Origin: Chitinophaga sp.
Lineage (GTDB): Bacteria > Bacteroidota > Bacteroidia > Chitinophagales > Chitinophagaceae
DNA length: 64,000 nucleotides
Reading direction: 5' to 3'
NCBI RefSeq assembly: GCF_017745275.1
Contig: NZ_JAGHZS010000004.1
Span: 124,001 to 188,000 of the forward strand
Positions 37,601-46,489 of the stretch are shown in pieces. The notes under the pieces are model-generated. The model was given only the letters and a program-made list of their open reading frames with translations. It ran no database searches and had not been told where the DNA came from. The translations under genes were made by a program, and so were the position numbers. How positions within the stretch are numbered: position 1 is the stretch's first letter; the number at the start of each line of letters is the position of its first letter.

Positions 37601-38039
37601 TGACCTGACTGTTTTCTTCCAGGGAGCAGCCGGTGTAAAAACTTATATTGATGGTGGTAAACTGGGTAGTGTGAGCTCGTCTGCAGGCAGACCTACTTCT
37701 GCCCTCCTCGATACCTGGACCAAGGATAATCCAAACGCTTCCCTGCCACGTATCTGGACTAGTTACAAACAAAATGACCCAGGCAGCACACCATCGTCGT
37801 TCTGGGTGAGAGACGGCTCTTACCTGCGCCTCAAAAACCTGCAGGTAGGTTATACGCTGCCTGGCAGCCTGGTGAAAAGAATTGGGCTCAGCAAAGTACG
37901 CTTCTACTATAGCGGACAAAATATCCTCACGTTTGACCACCTGTACAAATGGATAGATCCGGAAGCATCTATCTCCAGCAGTATTTATTACTACCCACAG
38001 GTTAAAGTGCACACACTTGGTGTAAATGTTAGTTTTTAA
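34632..38039 (+). CDS. SusC-family transporter with N-terminal STN domain (GH2 locus)
   Basis: This 1135-aa protein has a long N-terminus with signal peptide (LLVATLQVSASSHAQ), an STN domain (about residues 55-122, ending NTIFITKND), a Pro-rich linker (PAPPPPVVITG), a carboxypeptidase-like domain, the plug (YVVVGYGVQKKANLTGAV) and a barrel ending VHTLGVNVSF. The start ATG lies in CAAAAGTATGCAA, shared with the SusC at 13693-17133, so both long N-termini are supported. It pairs with the SusD 18 bp downstream. Confidence 0.93.
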   Translation: MQLKAICNSGTRKYWKFAELSTKILLVMRLTSIMLLVATLQVSASSHAQTVTYSAKSESLQKVLKVIKEQTGYVFFYDKEDLKNTKPVSVDLKNASPQAAMEMVMVQQPLSFEIQGNTIFITKNDKPAVVLPAPPPPVVITGKIVDNTGAPIPGASIVIKGSKKGTVSGPDGSFQLKDVPENGVLVISSLGYVAQEIPVAGKTQFSIQLIQDVSTLQQYVVVGYGVQKKANLTGAVTSISSEQLTNRPVTNISNALQGTMPGVTVTSNVTGQPGFDNAQIRIRGIGTFNDANPIVVVDGVITNLANLNNINPDDIASMSVLKDAASSAIYGSRAANGVLLVTTKQGRKGKPQVNYNAYVGKQNATSLPDYLPSWQAATLYNQALLNESKPVRWTDDEIQKFKDGSDPYKYPNTDWLGLFYKGSGVQQNHYVSVSGGTDKTQYALSVGLFDENGIVKETSAKRYTSRLNVTSEVSDRLKVNANIAFTNSLTGEPSNPYTGDFTQLVRQINRISPTIPYKYANGYYGYISDGSPMAWLEGNSANNYKKYDLIGNLGADWEIVNGLHFKPSVAYVMGIKHNKKFIADQQYYDATGKPTFYQGPNSVTDENSFANIVTQQALLEYGKTIHKHNFKILGGYSQELTKYSYDDGYRKGFLNNLLTDVNLASTDGQKTTGYSYELALRSYFGRLNYDFDGKYLFEANLRYDGSSRFAPGNRWGAFPSFSAGWNVDREEFFQSLKKYVSYLKLRASWGQLGNQIMVGIDDANYPSYPYYAYILQVNGSQNYTFGGTGATIASGISPINGNNENLKWESTTETGAGLDAGFLDGKLNFTADYFRKTTNGILMPVEVGAVYGLKPPVQNAGVMLNKGWEFSLGYNDTKGDFKYNASVNAAFIKNEIVSRNGAGPKVDGYTIQNVGYPRYSLFGYEADGIYQSDDEVKKGPFQSNRTAAGDIRYKDKDGNDTINTADRVYLGSYFPKVTFGINLGGSWKNFDLTVFFQGAAGVKTYIDGGKLGSVSSSAGRPTSALLDTWTKDNPNASLPRIWTSYKQNDPGSTPSSFWVRDGSYLRLKNLQVGYTLPGSLVKRIGLSKVRFYYSGQNILTFDHLYKWIDPEASISSSIYYYPQVKVHTLGVNVSF

Positions 38040-38057
38040 CGAAAAGTACGCAACGTC

Positions 38058-39635
38058 ATGAAAAGAAACATTCTCTATATATTACTCGCAGCAGGCCTGA
38101 CACAATCCGCCTGCCAAAAGGATTTCCTCGACAGAAAGCCATTGGATAGTTATAGCAACTCGTCTTTGTGGACCTCCCAGGCAGATGCCTTAGCGGCCCT
38201 CAACGGCTGCTTCAAAGAGTGGGAAGGCGATTATCGTTTACTCTACCTGGATGCGGTAAGCGATAATCTCTACAGCCAATATCCATGGGAAGGTTATACC
38301 GACTACGGCAGCGGTACCGTTACACCTGCCAACACCACGGTATCCTCCAGCTGGAGCTATACCACCGTTCAGAAATGTAACTGGTTCCTGGAAAACATCG
38401 ATAAAACACCCATGGATGCCACATTAAAAGAACGCTATAAATCGGAAGCACGCTTCCTCAGAGCGTACCAGTATTTCATCATGACGCAATTGTACGGAGA
38501 CGTACCTTTCGTTAAAAATACGGTAACAACAGAAGTAGCCAACAGCATCACAAGAACACCGGCAGCGGATATACGAAAATTCGTAAAAGATGAACTCGCT
38601 GCTATTGCTGGTTCCCTGCCCGTAAGTTACACAGGTAGTGAAGTAGGACATATTACACAAGGCGCCGCCCTCTCCCTGAGAGCAAGGATAGAATTATTCG
38701 ATAAGAATTACGCCGACTGTATCGCCGATTGTAAAAAAGTAATGGGATTAGGTTATGACCTGTTTGGCAACTACCAGGACCTGTTCCGCATTCAAAATGA
38801 AAACAACAAAGAAGTGATTCTCGATGTGCAATACAAAGAGAATGATTATGCCAACTCAGATATTGGCATTATGCCATCATCCGGCTTTGGTGGCTGGGGC
38901 TCACTCGATCCTACCCAGGCTTTGGTGGATGCTTATGAAACCAAAACCGGTAAAACCATCGATGATCCCACTTCCGGCTATGATGATAAAGATCCTTTTA
39001 ACAACAGGGATCCCCGCTTAACCGCTACCATCGTTTGTCCCGGCCAGTTATATGAAGGCGCGTACTACAACTCCATTGAAAAGTCGTCAGGCGATTATTA
39101 TAACGGTGATAACAATTCTAAAACAGGATACATCCCGAAAAAATTCACGTCTCATCTCTCCGACTTTGCAGACATGTGGAATACCGGGCTGAATATGATT
39201 GTGATCCGTTATGCTGAAGTATTGTTGACCTATGCAGAAGCGCAAATTGAATCCGGTATCATCGACAATTCAGTATACGATGCACTGGATAAAATAAGAA
39301 CCCGCGCTGGTATGCCGGCGGTAGACAGAACCGTGTACAACACCGTAGACAAAATGCGTACACTGGTAAGACGCGAACGCAGAGTGGAGCTGGCCCTGGA
39401 AGGTTTGCGCTGGTTTGATGTGCAACGCTGGAAAATTGGCGGCGCCGTGAGATCAGGTACCGTATATGGCACCCGCTTAGGCACCGTAGATCCTGCCAAC
39501 GGCAAACTGACGCTGGCCGGTGAGCATGTAAAAGTAGAAACACGTACATTCCAGGATAACCGGGATTACTTATGGCCGGTACCACAAAAGGAAAGAGATA
39601 TCAATAAAAACCTGACACAAAATCCAGGTTACTAA
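38058..39635 (+). CDS. SusD/RagB-family lipoprotein (GH2 locus)
   Basis: The 525-aa lipoprotein (lipobox TQSACQKD) has SusD motifs KSEARFLRAYQYFIMTQLYG and RRERRVELALEGLRWFDVQR, and ends in the usual QKERDINKNLTQNPGY. It is most like the SusD at 11971 in its N-terminal part. It binds the glycan imported by the preceding SusC. Confidence 0.93.
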   Translation: MKRNILYILLAAGLTQSACQKDFLDRKPLDSYSNSSLWTSQADALAALNGCFKEWEGDYRLLYLDAVSDNLYSQYPWEGYTDYGSGTVTPANTTVSSSWSYTTVQKCNWFLENIDKTPMDATLKERYKSEARFLRAYQYFIMTQLYGDVPFVKNTVTTEVANSITRTPAADIRKFVKDELAAIAGSLPVSYTGSEVGHITQGAALSLRARIELFDKNYADCIADCKKVMGLGYDLFGNYQDLFRIQNENNKEVILDVQYKENDYANSDIGIMPSSGFGGWGSLDPTQALVDAYETKTGKTIDDPTSGYDDKDPFNNRDPRLTATIVCPGQLYEGAYYNSIEKSSGDYYNGDNNSKTGYIPKKFTSHLSDFADMWNTGLNMIVIRYAEVLLTYAEAQIESGIIDNSVYDALDKIRTRAGMPAVDRTVYNTVDKMRTLVRRERRVELALEGLRWFDVQRWKIGGAVRSGTVYGTRLGTVDPANGKLTLAGEHVKVETRTFQDNRDYLWPVPQKERDINKNLTQNPGY

Positions 39636-39653
39636 TTATTGTCGTACTCATTG

Positions 39654-39691
39654 AAAAAATCCCGCGAATTGAAAAATGAGCGGGATTTTTT
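39654..39691 (+). terminator. Terminator between SusD and the GH2 gene
   Basis: A 12-bp perfect stem (AAAAAATCCCGC with GCGGGATTTTTT) and a run of T form a textbook intrinsic terminator. It lies between SusD and the same-strand GH2 gene, so GH2 is expressed by partial read-through or from its own promoter. Confidence 0.85.
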
Positions 39692-39711
39692 TATCTTAAA
39701 ATGAAAAATAC

Positions 39712-42624
39712 ATGCCGTTGTTAAAATTCCGCGGGCTTATTATCCTGTTGCTCGTACATATATCCCTCCCATCCCAACTGGCGGCCCAAAGCAGGGACGT
39801 TTTAAACCTTAATACCAACTGGGCCTTTCACAGAGGCGATGTAACCGGTGCTGAAAAAAAGACATTCAACGACAAAGACTGGTCCGGCATCAGCATACCG
39901 CATGTGATGCGCATCGAAAAAAAACACAATGGCGGCAACCAGGTATACCAGGGCGTTGGCTGGTACAGGAGGTATTTCCGGCTACCGGCAGCCTATCATG
40001 ATAAGCGCATCACCCTTTGTTTTGACGGTGTGCAAACCACCGCTGAGGTATATCTGAACGGTCAGCGGCTCACCACTCATACCGGTGGCTACATTGGCTT
40101 TGTAGTGGATATTACCCCGTATATAATTTTGGGAGAAGACAACGTCCTCGCAGTGCGTGTCACCAATACAGATAATGCACAGATCCCTCCGGGAAAGCCA
40201 CAGGCAAACCTGGACTTCAATTACTTTGGCGGCATCTATAGAAATGTTACCCTGCTGGCAACGGAAAAAATATTTATCTCGCATCCCCTGGAAGCCAATA
40301 AGGTAGCAGGTGGCGGCGTGTTCATCACCTACCCGGCCGCCGACAGCAATACCGCTGCTGCGCATATTAAAACCAATATTGTAAATGCCGGCAACCAGCC
40401 AACGGATATATTATTGAAAACAACACTGGTAGACAGCAACGGCATCGTGGTAGCCACTGCCGGCAGCCAGCAACATATGAATGCCCATACCGATAAGGAT
40501 ATTGAACAATCCCTGACCATACATCATCCGCAATTGTGGCATCCGGATCACCCTTATTTATATCGCCTTGTATCGGTGGTGTATCATCATCATACCTGTG
40601 CAGACAGTCTTATAACGGCTACGGGGATACGAAATATCGCTTTCCGGCCGGACGGTTTTTATATCAATGGTGAAAAGCTTTACCTGCGTGGCGCCAACCG
40701 GCACCAGGCCTACGAATACATTGGCGATGCAGCGCCGGATAATATGCAGTACATGGACGCGCTCCAGCTCAAAAAAGGCGGATTCAATGCGGTTCGTGCG
40801 GCACACTATCCGCAGTCCCCTGCCTTCCTGGACGCCTGTGACAAAACAGGATTGCTCGTTATTGAATGTGAGCCCGGATGGCAGTTCTTTTCCAAAGATG
40901 CTCTTTTTACGGCCAATACCTATCGTGATATCCGGGAAATGATCCGTCGCGACCGCAACCACCCTTCCGTTTTTCTCTGGGAAACATCTCTCAACGAATC
41001 TCCTACGCCGGAAAGCTGGATGCAACAGGCAGTACAAACCGCACAGGCGGAAATGCCCGGTCAGCAACTATTTGTAGCAGACGATTATAACGCCCGCAGC
41101 AAAAATCATTACAATGTTTCTTATAAAGTAGTGAATGAAGACGGTAGCGATCCGATGCCTTCCCGCCCATTCCTCACCCGCGAATGGGGCGATAGCTGGA
41201 TGGCAGATGCAGAGAAAGAAAGTGGCCTCCGTGCCAGCAGGATCTATACAGAAAAGGGATTGATTAACCAGTGCATATTCCGGCAAAACGCGCTGAATGG
41301 AGAAACGTCTGAAGAACTTGGCGGCTACTGGGATCACGGCGGATTAGATGCCAATCCGAGAATAGGCGGCTACTTTGTATGGAGCTACAACGACTATACC
41401 CGTGGCTCCGATGCCGTGACGGCGTTCAGTGGTGTAGTAGATCTTGACCGGTATGAAAAGTTCAGCTACTACCAGCTACAGGCCATGCAGGACGCCCGCA
41501 ACCCGGTTTATGGCCCTATGGTATACATTGGCAGCTATAACAATCAACCGGCTTTGGATAGTAACATCATCGTGTTTTCCAATTGTGATGCCGTGCAACT
41601 TTACCGGAATGATCAGCTATGCGGTGAAATAACCAGGGCACAAAACGCTGCCTCCGCTCCATTTGTAGCTGCGAAAGGCGGCAGTCCCTACTTTACCTTC
41701 CATACCGGCAAATATGAAGCCGGCATGCTGAAGGCAGTAGGCCTGCTCAACGGCAAAGCTGTTTGCACACATACCGTTCGAACACCCGACCGCCGGCCTC
41801 ATCACCTCGAAATAGAAATACCTGCTAACCACACCACTTTCCTGGCCGACGGTTCTTCCATGACGCCATTCTACGTGAAAGTATGTGACAAAAATGGCAC
41901 CCTGATTTCCAACAGCAAACCCGGCGAATCCTTTTTCATGCGGGTACGTGTTTCCGGCGAAGGGACCCTGATAGGTGGACAAATGTCCGCTCCCAATGTC
42001 TCTATCCTCTATACAGAAGGAGGCATTGCCTATGGTCTTATCCAGCATACCACCACACCGGGCGAGATCAGTATCAGCGCCACTGTCCTGGATAAAGGTA
42101 CTGGTCACCTGACGTTTAAAACCAAGGCATCGTCCACAAAGTATGTACCCGATGGTACCCATCATTCATGGCTGCACGAAAATAAAACAGCGCCAATGGA
42201 GCATAATACAGATACCTCCACACTGCCGTTGATTGATCTGAGAGATGCAGCTGTTGCCGTGCAACCCGGCCCCGGAAAAGAAAGCCCGCTGCGGATGACA
42301 GATGAAAATACTACCACCAAATGGACCGCAGATGCAGGAAAGCTCCCCTTATCCATTACACTGGATCTGAAGAAAACATATACACTGGCTGGTAGCCGTA
42401 TCGTATGGGGGAAAGACAGCGACTGGTATACCTACAGCATCTCCGTTTCAGCCAATGGCAGCGACTGGGTAGAAGTGAAAAGCGCCGAACGTGTATCCGG
42501 TCAGGATTACAAGGTAGTGCTCCTGCAGGCGCCTTCTGCAAGGTATGTACGCTACACGATCAGCGGTATCCAGCCGGAAAGCAGCAGAATAGCAATAAAA
42601 GAGATACTGGTGTATGGAAAATAA
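39712..42624 (+). CDS. GH2 beta-galactosidase-like enzyme with C-terminal CBM32/F5-8C domain
   Basis: This 970-aa exported enzyme has a signal peptide (ending QLAAQS), a GH2 sugar-binding domain (about 30-190), an Ig-like domain, a TIM barrel (about 310-600), further beta domains and a discoidin-like domain (about 835-970). Acid/base Glu429 in LNES follows the HPSVFLWE strand, and the likely nucleophile is Glu491 in FLTREWGD. It probably removes a beta-linked galactose- or glucuronate-like sugar from the oligosaccharide taken up by the SusCD pair upstream. Specificity is not decided. Confidence 0.88.
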   Translation: MPLLKFRGLIILLLVHISLPSQLAAQSRDVLNLNTNWAFHRGDVTGAEKKTFNDKDWSGISIPHVMRIEKKHNGGNQVYQGVGWYRRYFRLPAAYHDKRITLCFDGVQTTAEVYLNGQRLTTHTGGYIGFVVDITPYIILGEDNVLAVRVTNTDNAQIPPGKPQANLDFNYFGGIYRNVTLLATEKIFISHPLEANKVAGGGVFITYPAADSNTAAAHIKTNIVNAGNQPTDILLKTTLVDSNGIVVATAGSQQHMNAHTDKDIEQSLTIHHPQLWHPDHPYLYRLVSVVYHHHTCADSLITATGIRNIAFRPDGFYINGEKLYLRGANRHQAYEYIGDAAPDNMQYMDALQLKKGGFNAVRAAHYPQSPAFLDACDKTGLLVIECEPGWQFFSKDALFTANTYRDIREMIRRDRNHPSVFLWETSLNESPTPESWMQQAVQTAQAEMPGQQLFVADDYNARSKNHYNVSYKVVNEDGSDPMPSRPFLTREWGDSWMADAEKESGLRASRIYTEKGLINQCIFRQNALNGETSEELGGYWDHGGLDANPRIGGYFVWSYNDYTRGSDAVTAFSGVVDLDRYEKFSYYQLQAMQDARNPVYGPMVYIGSYNNQPALDSNIIVFSNCDAVQLYRNDQLCGEITRAQNAASAPFVAAKGGSPYFTFHTGKYEAGMLKAVGLLNGKAVCTHTVRTPDRRPHHLEIEIPANHTTFLADGSSMTPFYVKVCDKNGTLISNSKPGESFFMRVRVSGEGTLIGGQMSAPNVSILYTEGGIAYGLIQHTTTPGEISISATVLDKGTGHLTFKTKASSTKYVPDGTHHSWLHENKTAPMEHNTDTSTLPLIDLRDAAVAVQPGPGKESPLRMTDENTTTKWTADAGKLPLSITLDLKKTYTLAGSRIVWGKDSDWYTYSISVSANGSDWVEVKSAERVSGQDYKVVLLQAPSARYVRYTISGIQPESSRIAIKEILVYGK

Positions 42625-42626
42625 CC

Positions 42627-42681
42627 AGCGCGGATTTTGCCTGTGAGCGGGATTATACTGCTCACAGACAAAATCCACGCT
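42627..42681. terminator. Bidirectional hairpin between the GH2 and GMC genes
   Basis: Arms of 22 bases (42627-42648 and 42660-42681) pair along their full length except two positions that are G-U capable on one strand. It lies exactly between two convergent genes. Confidence 0.85.
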
Positions 42682-42685
42682 GCTC

Positions 42686-44386
42686 TTACAACAACCCTTT
42701 CCTCAGCTGCTCCACGGCGTAATTAGCCGCCCTGGCTGTTAAAGACATATAAAGAATAGAAGGGCTCTGGTTACCGGTACTGGTCATACAGGCACCATCG
42801 GTTACAAATACATTCTTACAATGATGTAGCTGATTCCATTCATTGAGCAGGGATGTGGCAGGATCCTTTCCCATGCGCACACCGCCCATTTCATGTATAT
42901 CTAATCCCGGTGGCTGATGGTTATCACTCGTCACGATATTTTTTGCGCCGGCGGCTTCCAGCATGGATTTTCCCTGTTCCAGGAAATCTTTTACCATTCT
43001 GTCGTCATTATCGTCGTAATCAACGGAAGTGATCAGTAACGGAATACCCCACTGGTCCGTTTTATCTTTGCTTAACCTTACGTGATTACTTTCTTTGGGG
43101 ATGGTTTCTCCCTGCATATACATGTAAGCGCCCCATTTTCCCGGTCGGCTGATGGCTTCTTTAAATCCGGCGCCCAATGCCGATGGAACATTTTTATCGT
43201 TTAGCCGTTCCCGATAGGCACCGCTGAATATAACATATCCGCCTACAAAATCAGTGTCTTTTTTATGCACATTCCGGAAGTTTGGCATAATGCATTCCGC
43301 CGGTTTGGATACTTTGTAATACTTATCTTCAAAACCGTCAAACTCGCCACTCATGCCGGCTCTGTAGTTATGGAAACAGATATATTTCCCTAACAATCCA
43401 TTGTCATTTCCCAACCCATTGGGAAACCGTTGGGAAGTAGAATTCAACAAAATAAGATTGGTATTTAAGGCAGAGGCATTAAGGAAAATAATTTTTGCAT
43501 AAAAGATCATCGTTTCTTTGGTGTTGGTATCTATCACTTTTACGCCGGTGGCTTTACCGGATGATTCATCATAGATAATAGAATGTACCACGGAGAATGG
43601 ACGGATGGTAAGATTGCCTGTTTTCTCTGCCCAGGGAAGCGTGGAAGCATTGGAGCTAAAGTAGCCACCAAACGGACACCCCCGCATACAAAGATTACGG
43701 CTCAGGCACTGCCGGTGTTGTTCTTTTGGAATGCCGCGTGGCTCCGTTACCTGTGCCCATCGGCCGGATACATAGTGCCGGTTGAATTTTTCGGCCACCA
43801 CGGTTTTGATATGCTGCTCTACACAATTCAATTCAAAAGCAGGCAAAAATTCTCCATCCGGCATGGTATCGATGCCTTCTTTATCGCCACAAACACCAAT
43901 GAACTTTTCGACATGGCTATACCACGGGGCAATGTCGTGATAGCCGACGGGCCACTCAATGCCGTAGCCATAACGGTGTGGCGCCGTAAAATCCATCTCA
44001 CTCCAGCGGGCACACGCACGCCCCCATATGAGCGACTTTCCACCTACCTGGTAGCCTCTTATCCATTCGAAAGGTTTCTCCTGGATGTAGGGATGGTCCG
44101 CATCTTTCACAAAGAAATGGGCCGTGCTGGCATCATACCCTGCCGCCCTGCTGATATAGGGATTTTCGTCCAATACCTTCCTGGGTAATGCACCCCGGTA
44201 TTTGAAGTCCCATACCGGCGTGGTAGCGGTGGGATAATCTTTTATATGCTCCACATTTCTGCCCCGCTCCAGTACCAGGGTTTTCAGGCCCTTTTCGCAT
44301 AACTCTTTTGCAGCCCAGCCACCACTGATGCCACTGCCAATTACAATGGCATCGAAGTGCCTGGAAAGATCCTGATTGGCCGCCAT
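42686..44386 (-). CDS. GMC-family FAD oxidoreductase
   Basis: The 566-aa protein has the N-terminal FAD motif AIVIGSGISGGWAAKEL, a second GMC block (GGKSLIWGRACARWSE), an LCMRGCPFGGYFSS cysteine motif and the C-terminal HEMGGVRMG and TGNQSPSILYM. In Bacteroidota such proteins oxidise sugars, for example at C3 of glycosides, often with a small gamma-type partner, which is not present here. There is no twin-arginine signal. It follows the Gfo/Idh/MocA gene after 39 bp, so the two probably act together. Confidence 0.85.
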   Translation of the reverse strand: MAANQDLSRHFDAIVIGSGISGGWAAKELCEKGLKTLVLERGRNVEHIKDYPTATTPVWDFKYRGALPRKVLDENPYISRAAGYDASTAHFFVKDADHPYIQEKPFEWIRGYQVGGKSLIWGRACARWSEMDFTAPHRYGYGIEWPVGYHDIAPWYSHVEKFIGVCGDKEGIDTMPDGEFLPAFELNCVEQHIKTVVAEKFNRHYVSGRWAQVTEPRGIPKEQHRQCLSRNLCMRGCPFGGYFSSNASTLPWAEKTGNLTIRPFSVVHSIIYDESSGKATGVKVIDTNTKETMIFYAKIIFLNASALNTNLILLNSTSQRFPNGLGNDNGLLGKYICFHNYRAGMSGEFDGFEDKYYKVSKPAECIMPNFRNVHKKDTDFVGGYVIFSGAYRERLNDKNVPSALGAGFKEAISRPGKWGAYMYMQGETIPKESNHVRLSKDKTDQWGIPLLITSVDYDDNDDRMVKDFLEQGKSMLEAAGAKNIVTSDNHQPPGLDIHEMGGVRMGKDPATSLLNEWNQLHHCKNVFVTDGACMTSTGNQSPSILYMSLTARAANYAVEQLRKGLL

Positions 44387-44425
44387 ACGTGAAATTTTAC
44401 GTTGTCATTGTTCCTTGTTCAGATG

Positions 44426-45517
44426 CTATTTTGCGCTGCCATTTAACCACAGGTCAACCGGTTTGGTTACGTGTGGCGTAAAAGGCAGGGTAATTTTTTT
44501 GCCTTCACCTGCCGCCGCATAGGCGGCATAGATGATCTCTAGTACTGCCCGTCCGTCTTTGCCCGTCACCAGTGGTGTTTTATCATTTTTCACACAGTCA
44601 ATAAAATGTTTTAACTCCTGCGGATAGCCCTGGTTAAAGGCTTCTTCAAACATGCAGAAACTCCAGCCCACCGTAGTATCCGTTTTTTCCATGGCATAAC
44701 CGTAGCCGCTCCTGCTGTAGGCCAGTATGGAATTCCCGGTAAATAAATCCGCATAGGCGACCCCGTTAGTGCCGTGAATTTCGCTGCGGTCATCCATGCC
44801 ACCATGTTTGGCCCAGGAATTTTCCACCACGCCGGTGACCCCGTTTTCAAATTCGATGATGATAATAGAATTATCTTCTCCCTGCGTTCTTCCTTTATGG
44901 AGTACTGTATTCATAGAAGCGGTAACGCTCAGCACACGGCTGTTCTTCAATATCCAGCGAAACCAGGCGATACCATGGCATCCCATATCCATCAGTACTC
45001 CACCGCCAGACTGATTTACATCATAGAACCAGTCGGAATGCGGGCCAGAATGCTTTTCTGATTGCTTCAGCATGTAGATGTCGCCCACTGCGCCTTCTTC
45101 CACCATCTGCCGCGCACGCTCGTATTTGGGTGCAAAGCAAAGCTCTTCAGCGTACATGAGTTTCACCCCGGCTTTGTCGCAGGCCGCAATCATTTCATCA
45201 GCTTGTTCCAGTGTTACGGCCAGTGGTTTCTCTATAATGATATGCTTTCCCGCCGCCGCGGCTTTTAAAGTGGCTTCGTGATGCAGGAAGTTCGGCAAAC
45301 AAATGTCTACTACGTCTGCGTCCGTATGTTGTAATAAATCGTCAATAGAAGAAAAGTGCTGCGCGATATGATGTTTGTTGGCAAAGGCTTTCGCCTTATC
45401 GGCATGTCGCGCATACACGGCTACGATCTCCGCTTCCGGCACAAACCGTGTGTAACTTTCCAAATGAATGTCAGCAATAAATCCTGCTCCCAGTATGGCT
45501 ACTTTAACCCGTGTCAT
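44426..45517 (-). CDS. Gfo/Idh/MocA-family NAD(P)-dependent sugar oxidoreductase
   Basis: A Rossmann motif (AILGAGFIADIHLESY), the EKPLAVT catalytic-loop signature and the C-terminal alpha/beta domain (DMGCHGIAWFRWIL) identify the family; 363 aa is the usual length. With the GMC oxidoreductase it may convert a sugar released by the GH16 enzyme or a keto-sugar. Both genes are on the strand of the SusCD-GH16 operon but separated from it by a large palindrome. Confidence 0.88.
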   Translation of the reverse strand: MTRVKVAILGAGFIADIHLESYTRFVPEAEIVAVYARHADKAKAFANKHHIAQHFSSIDDLLQHTDADVVDICLPNFLHHEATLKAAAAGKHIIIEKPLAVTLEQADEMIAACDKAGVKLMYAEELCFAPKYERARQMVEEGAVGDIYMLKQSEKHSGPHSDWFYDVNQSGGGVLMDMGCHGIAWFRWILKNSRVLSVTASMNTVLHKGRTQGEDNSIIIIEFENGVTGVVENSWAKHGGMDDRSEIHGTNGVAYADLFTGNSILAYSRSGYGYAMEKTDTTVGWSFCMFEEAFNQGYPQELKHFIDCVKNDKTPLVTGKDGRAVLEIIYAAYAAAGEGKKITLPFTPHVTKPVDLWLNGSAK

Positions 45518-45543
45518 TAGCTTAAAAAGATTTGTTAAAAAAT

Positions 45544-45642
45544 AGCTTTTAGCAGTTAGCTTTTAGCAAAATGCAGCGGAGATAAATATAACAAGATCTC
45601 CGCTGCATTTTGCTAAAAGCTAAAAGCTAACTGCTAAAAGCT
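45544..45642. repeat. Gene-end inverted repeat with unequal heptamer count
   Basis: The left arm (45544-45582) and right arm (45597-45642) are complementary, except that the right arm has one extra TTTTAGC heptamer (on the minus strand). The inner core AAAATGCAGCGGAGA resembles that of the palindrome at 19304. The stop codon of the GH16 gene (45634-45636) lies in the right arm. Confidence 0.88.
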
Positions 45643-46452
45643 TTCATACATCCGGACATAGTCCACCTGCATGGCTGCAGGAAACACAGATTCATCGAGG
45701 CCTTCTTTTCCGCCCCAGTTGCCGCCAACAGCTACGTTCAGCAACAAATAAAATCGTTTGTCGAACGGCCAGCCTTCATGGCCTTTATGTTCATTGGCTA
45801 CCTGGTAGTATACTTTGTTATCCAGCAGGAAGATGATATGATCAGGTGTCCATTCTACTGCATAGAGATGAAACTGATCGTAAGGATGTGCAATAAAAAC
45901 GCCTTTGGTTTTTTGAGTACCAATAACATGATTATAGGTTTTGCTATGCAAACTTCCAAAGATGCTGTCTTTCATATATCCCACATGTTCCATCACATCA
46001 ATTTCCCCGCTTGCCGGCCACCCGCCATAGCTGTCGTCGGTAGACAACATCCAGATAGCAGGCCACAGCCCTCTGCCTTTCGGCAGCCTGGCTTTTACTT
46101 CCAGCTTGCCATATTTCCAGTCGCCTTTGTTTTTAGTGACCATCCTGGCAGACGTGTATTTATACTTTCCTTCACCGGTATTTCTGGCGGTAATAAACAG
46201 CGAGCCATTCTGCACTTTCGCATTGTTGGTATCTGCGGCAGTGTATAGCTGCAGCTCATTATTCCCCCAGCCCGACCGGCCTGTCTGATATCCCCATTTG
46301 GTGCTGTCCGGTACGCCTTTGTAGTTAAACTCATCACTCCAGACCAGCTTCCACTTTTTATGGCGCTGAATGGACTGGGCCTGCACCGTAGCGGTGTAAC
46401 CGCATACGATCAGCAGTAAAAAAAGACCATAGTTTTTTTTCTTCATGTTCAT
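45634..46452 (-). CDS. GH16 endo-beta-glucanase (laminarinase-like)
   Basis: The 272-aa exported protein (signal ending TATVQAQS) is a single GH16 domain. It has WSDEFNYKG near the start, the catalytic signature GEIDVMEHVG (Glu-x-Asp-x-x-Glu), and GLWPAIWML upstream of it. This ExDxxE form is typical of laminarinase-type GH16 enzymes that cut beta-1,3-glucans. It follows the SusD gene by 37 bp, so the operon likely handles a beta-glucan. A second ATG at codon 3 is equally possible as start. Confidence 0.9.
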   Translation of the reverse strand: MNMKKKNYGLFLLLIVCGYTATVQAQSIQRHKKWKLVWSDEFNYKGVPDSTKWGYQTGRSGWGNNELQLYTAADTNNAKVQNGSLFITARNTGEGKYKYTSARMVTKNKGDWKYGKLEVKARLPKGRGLWPAIWMLSTDDSYGGWPASGEIDVMEHVGYMKDSIFGSLHSKTYNHVIGTQKTKGVFIAHPYDQFHLYAVEWTPDHIIFLLDNKVYYQVANEHKGHEGWPFDKRFYLLLNVAVGGNWGGKEGLDESVFPAAMQVDYVRMYESF

Positions 46453-46489
46453 GATTTCGGTAATAGTAACAATAGTTCCCGCAATAAAT

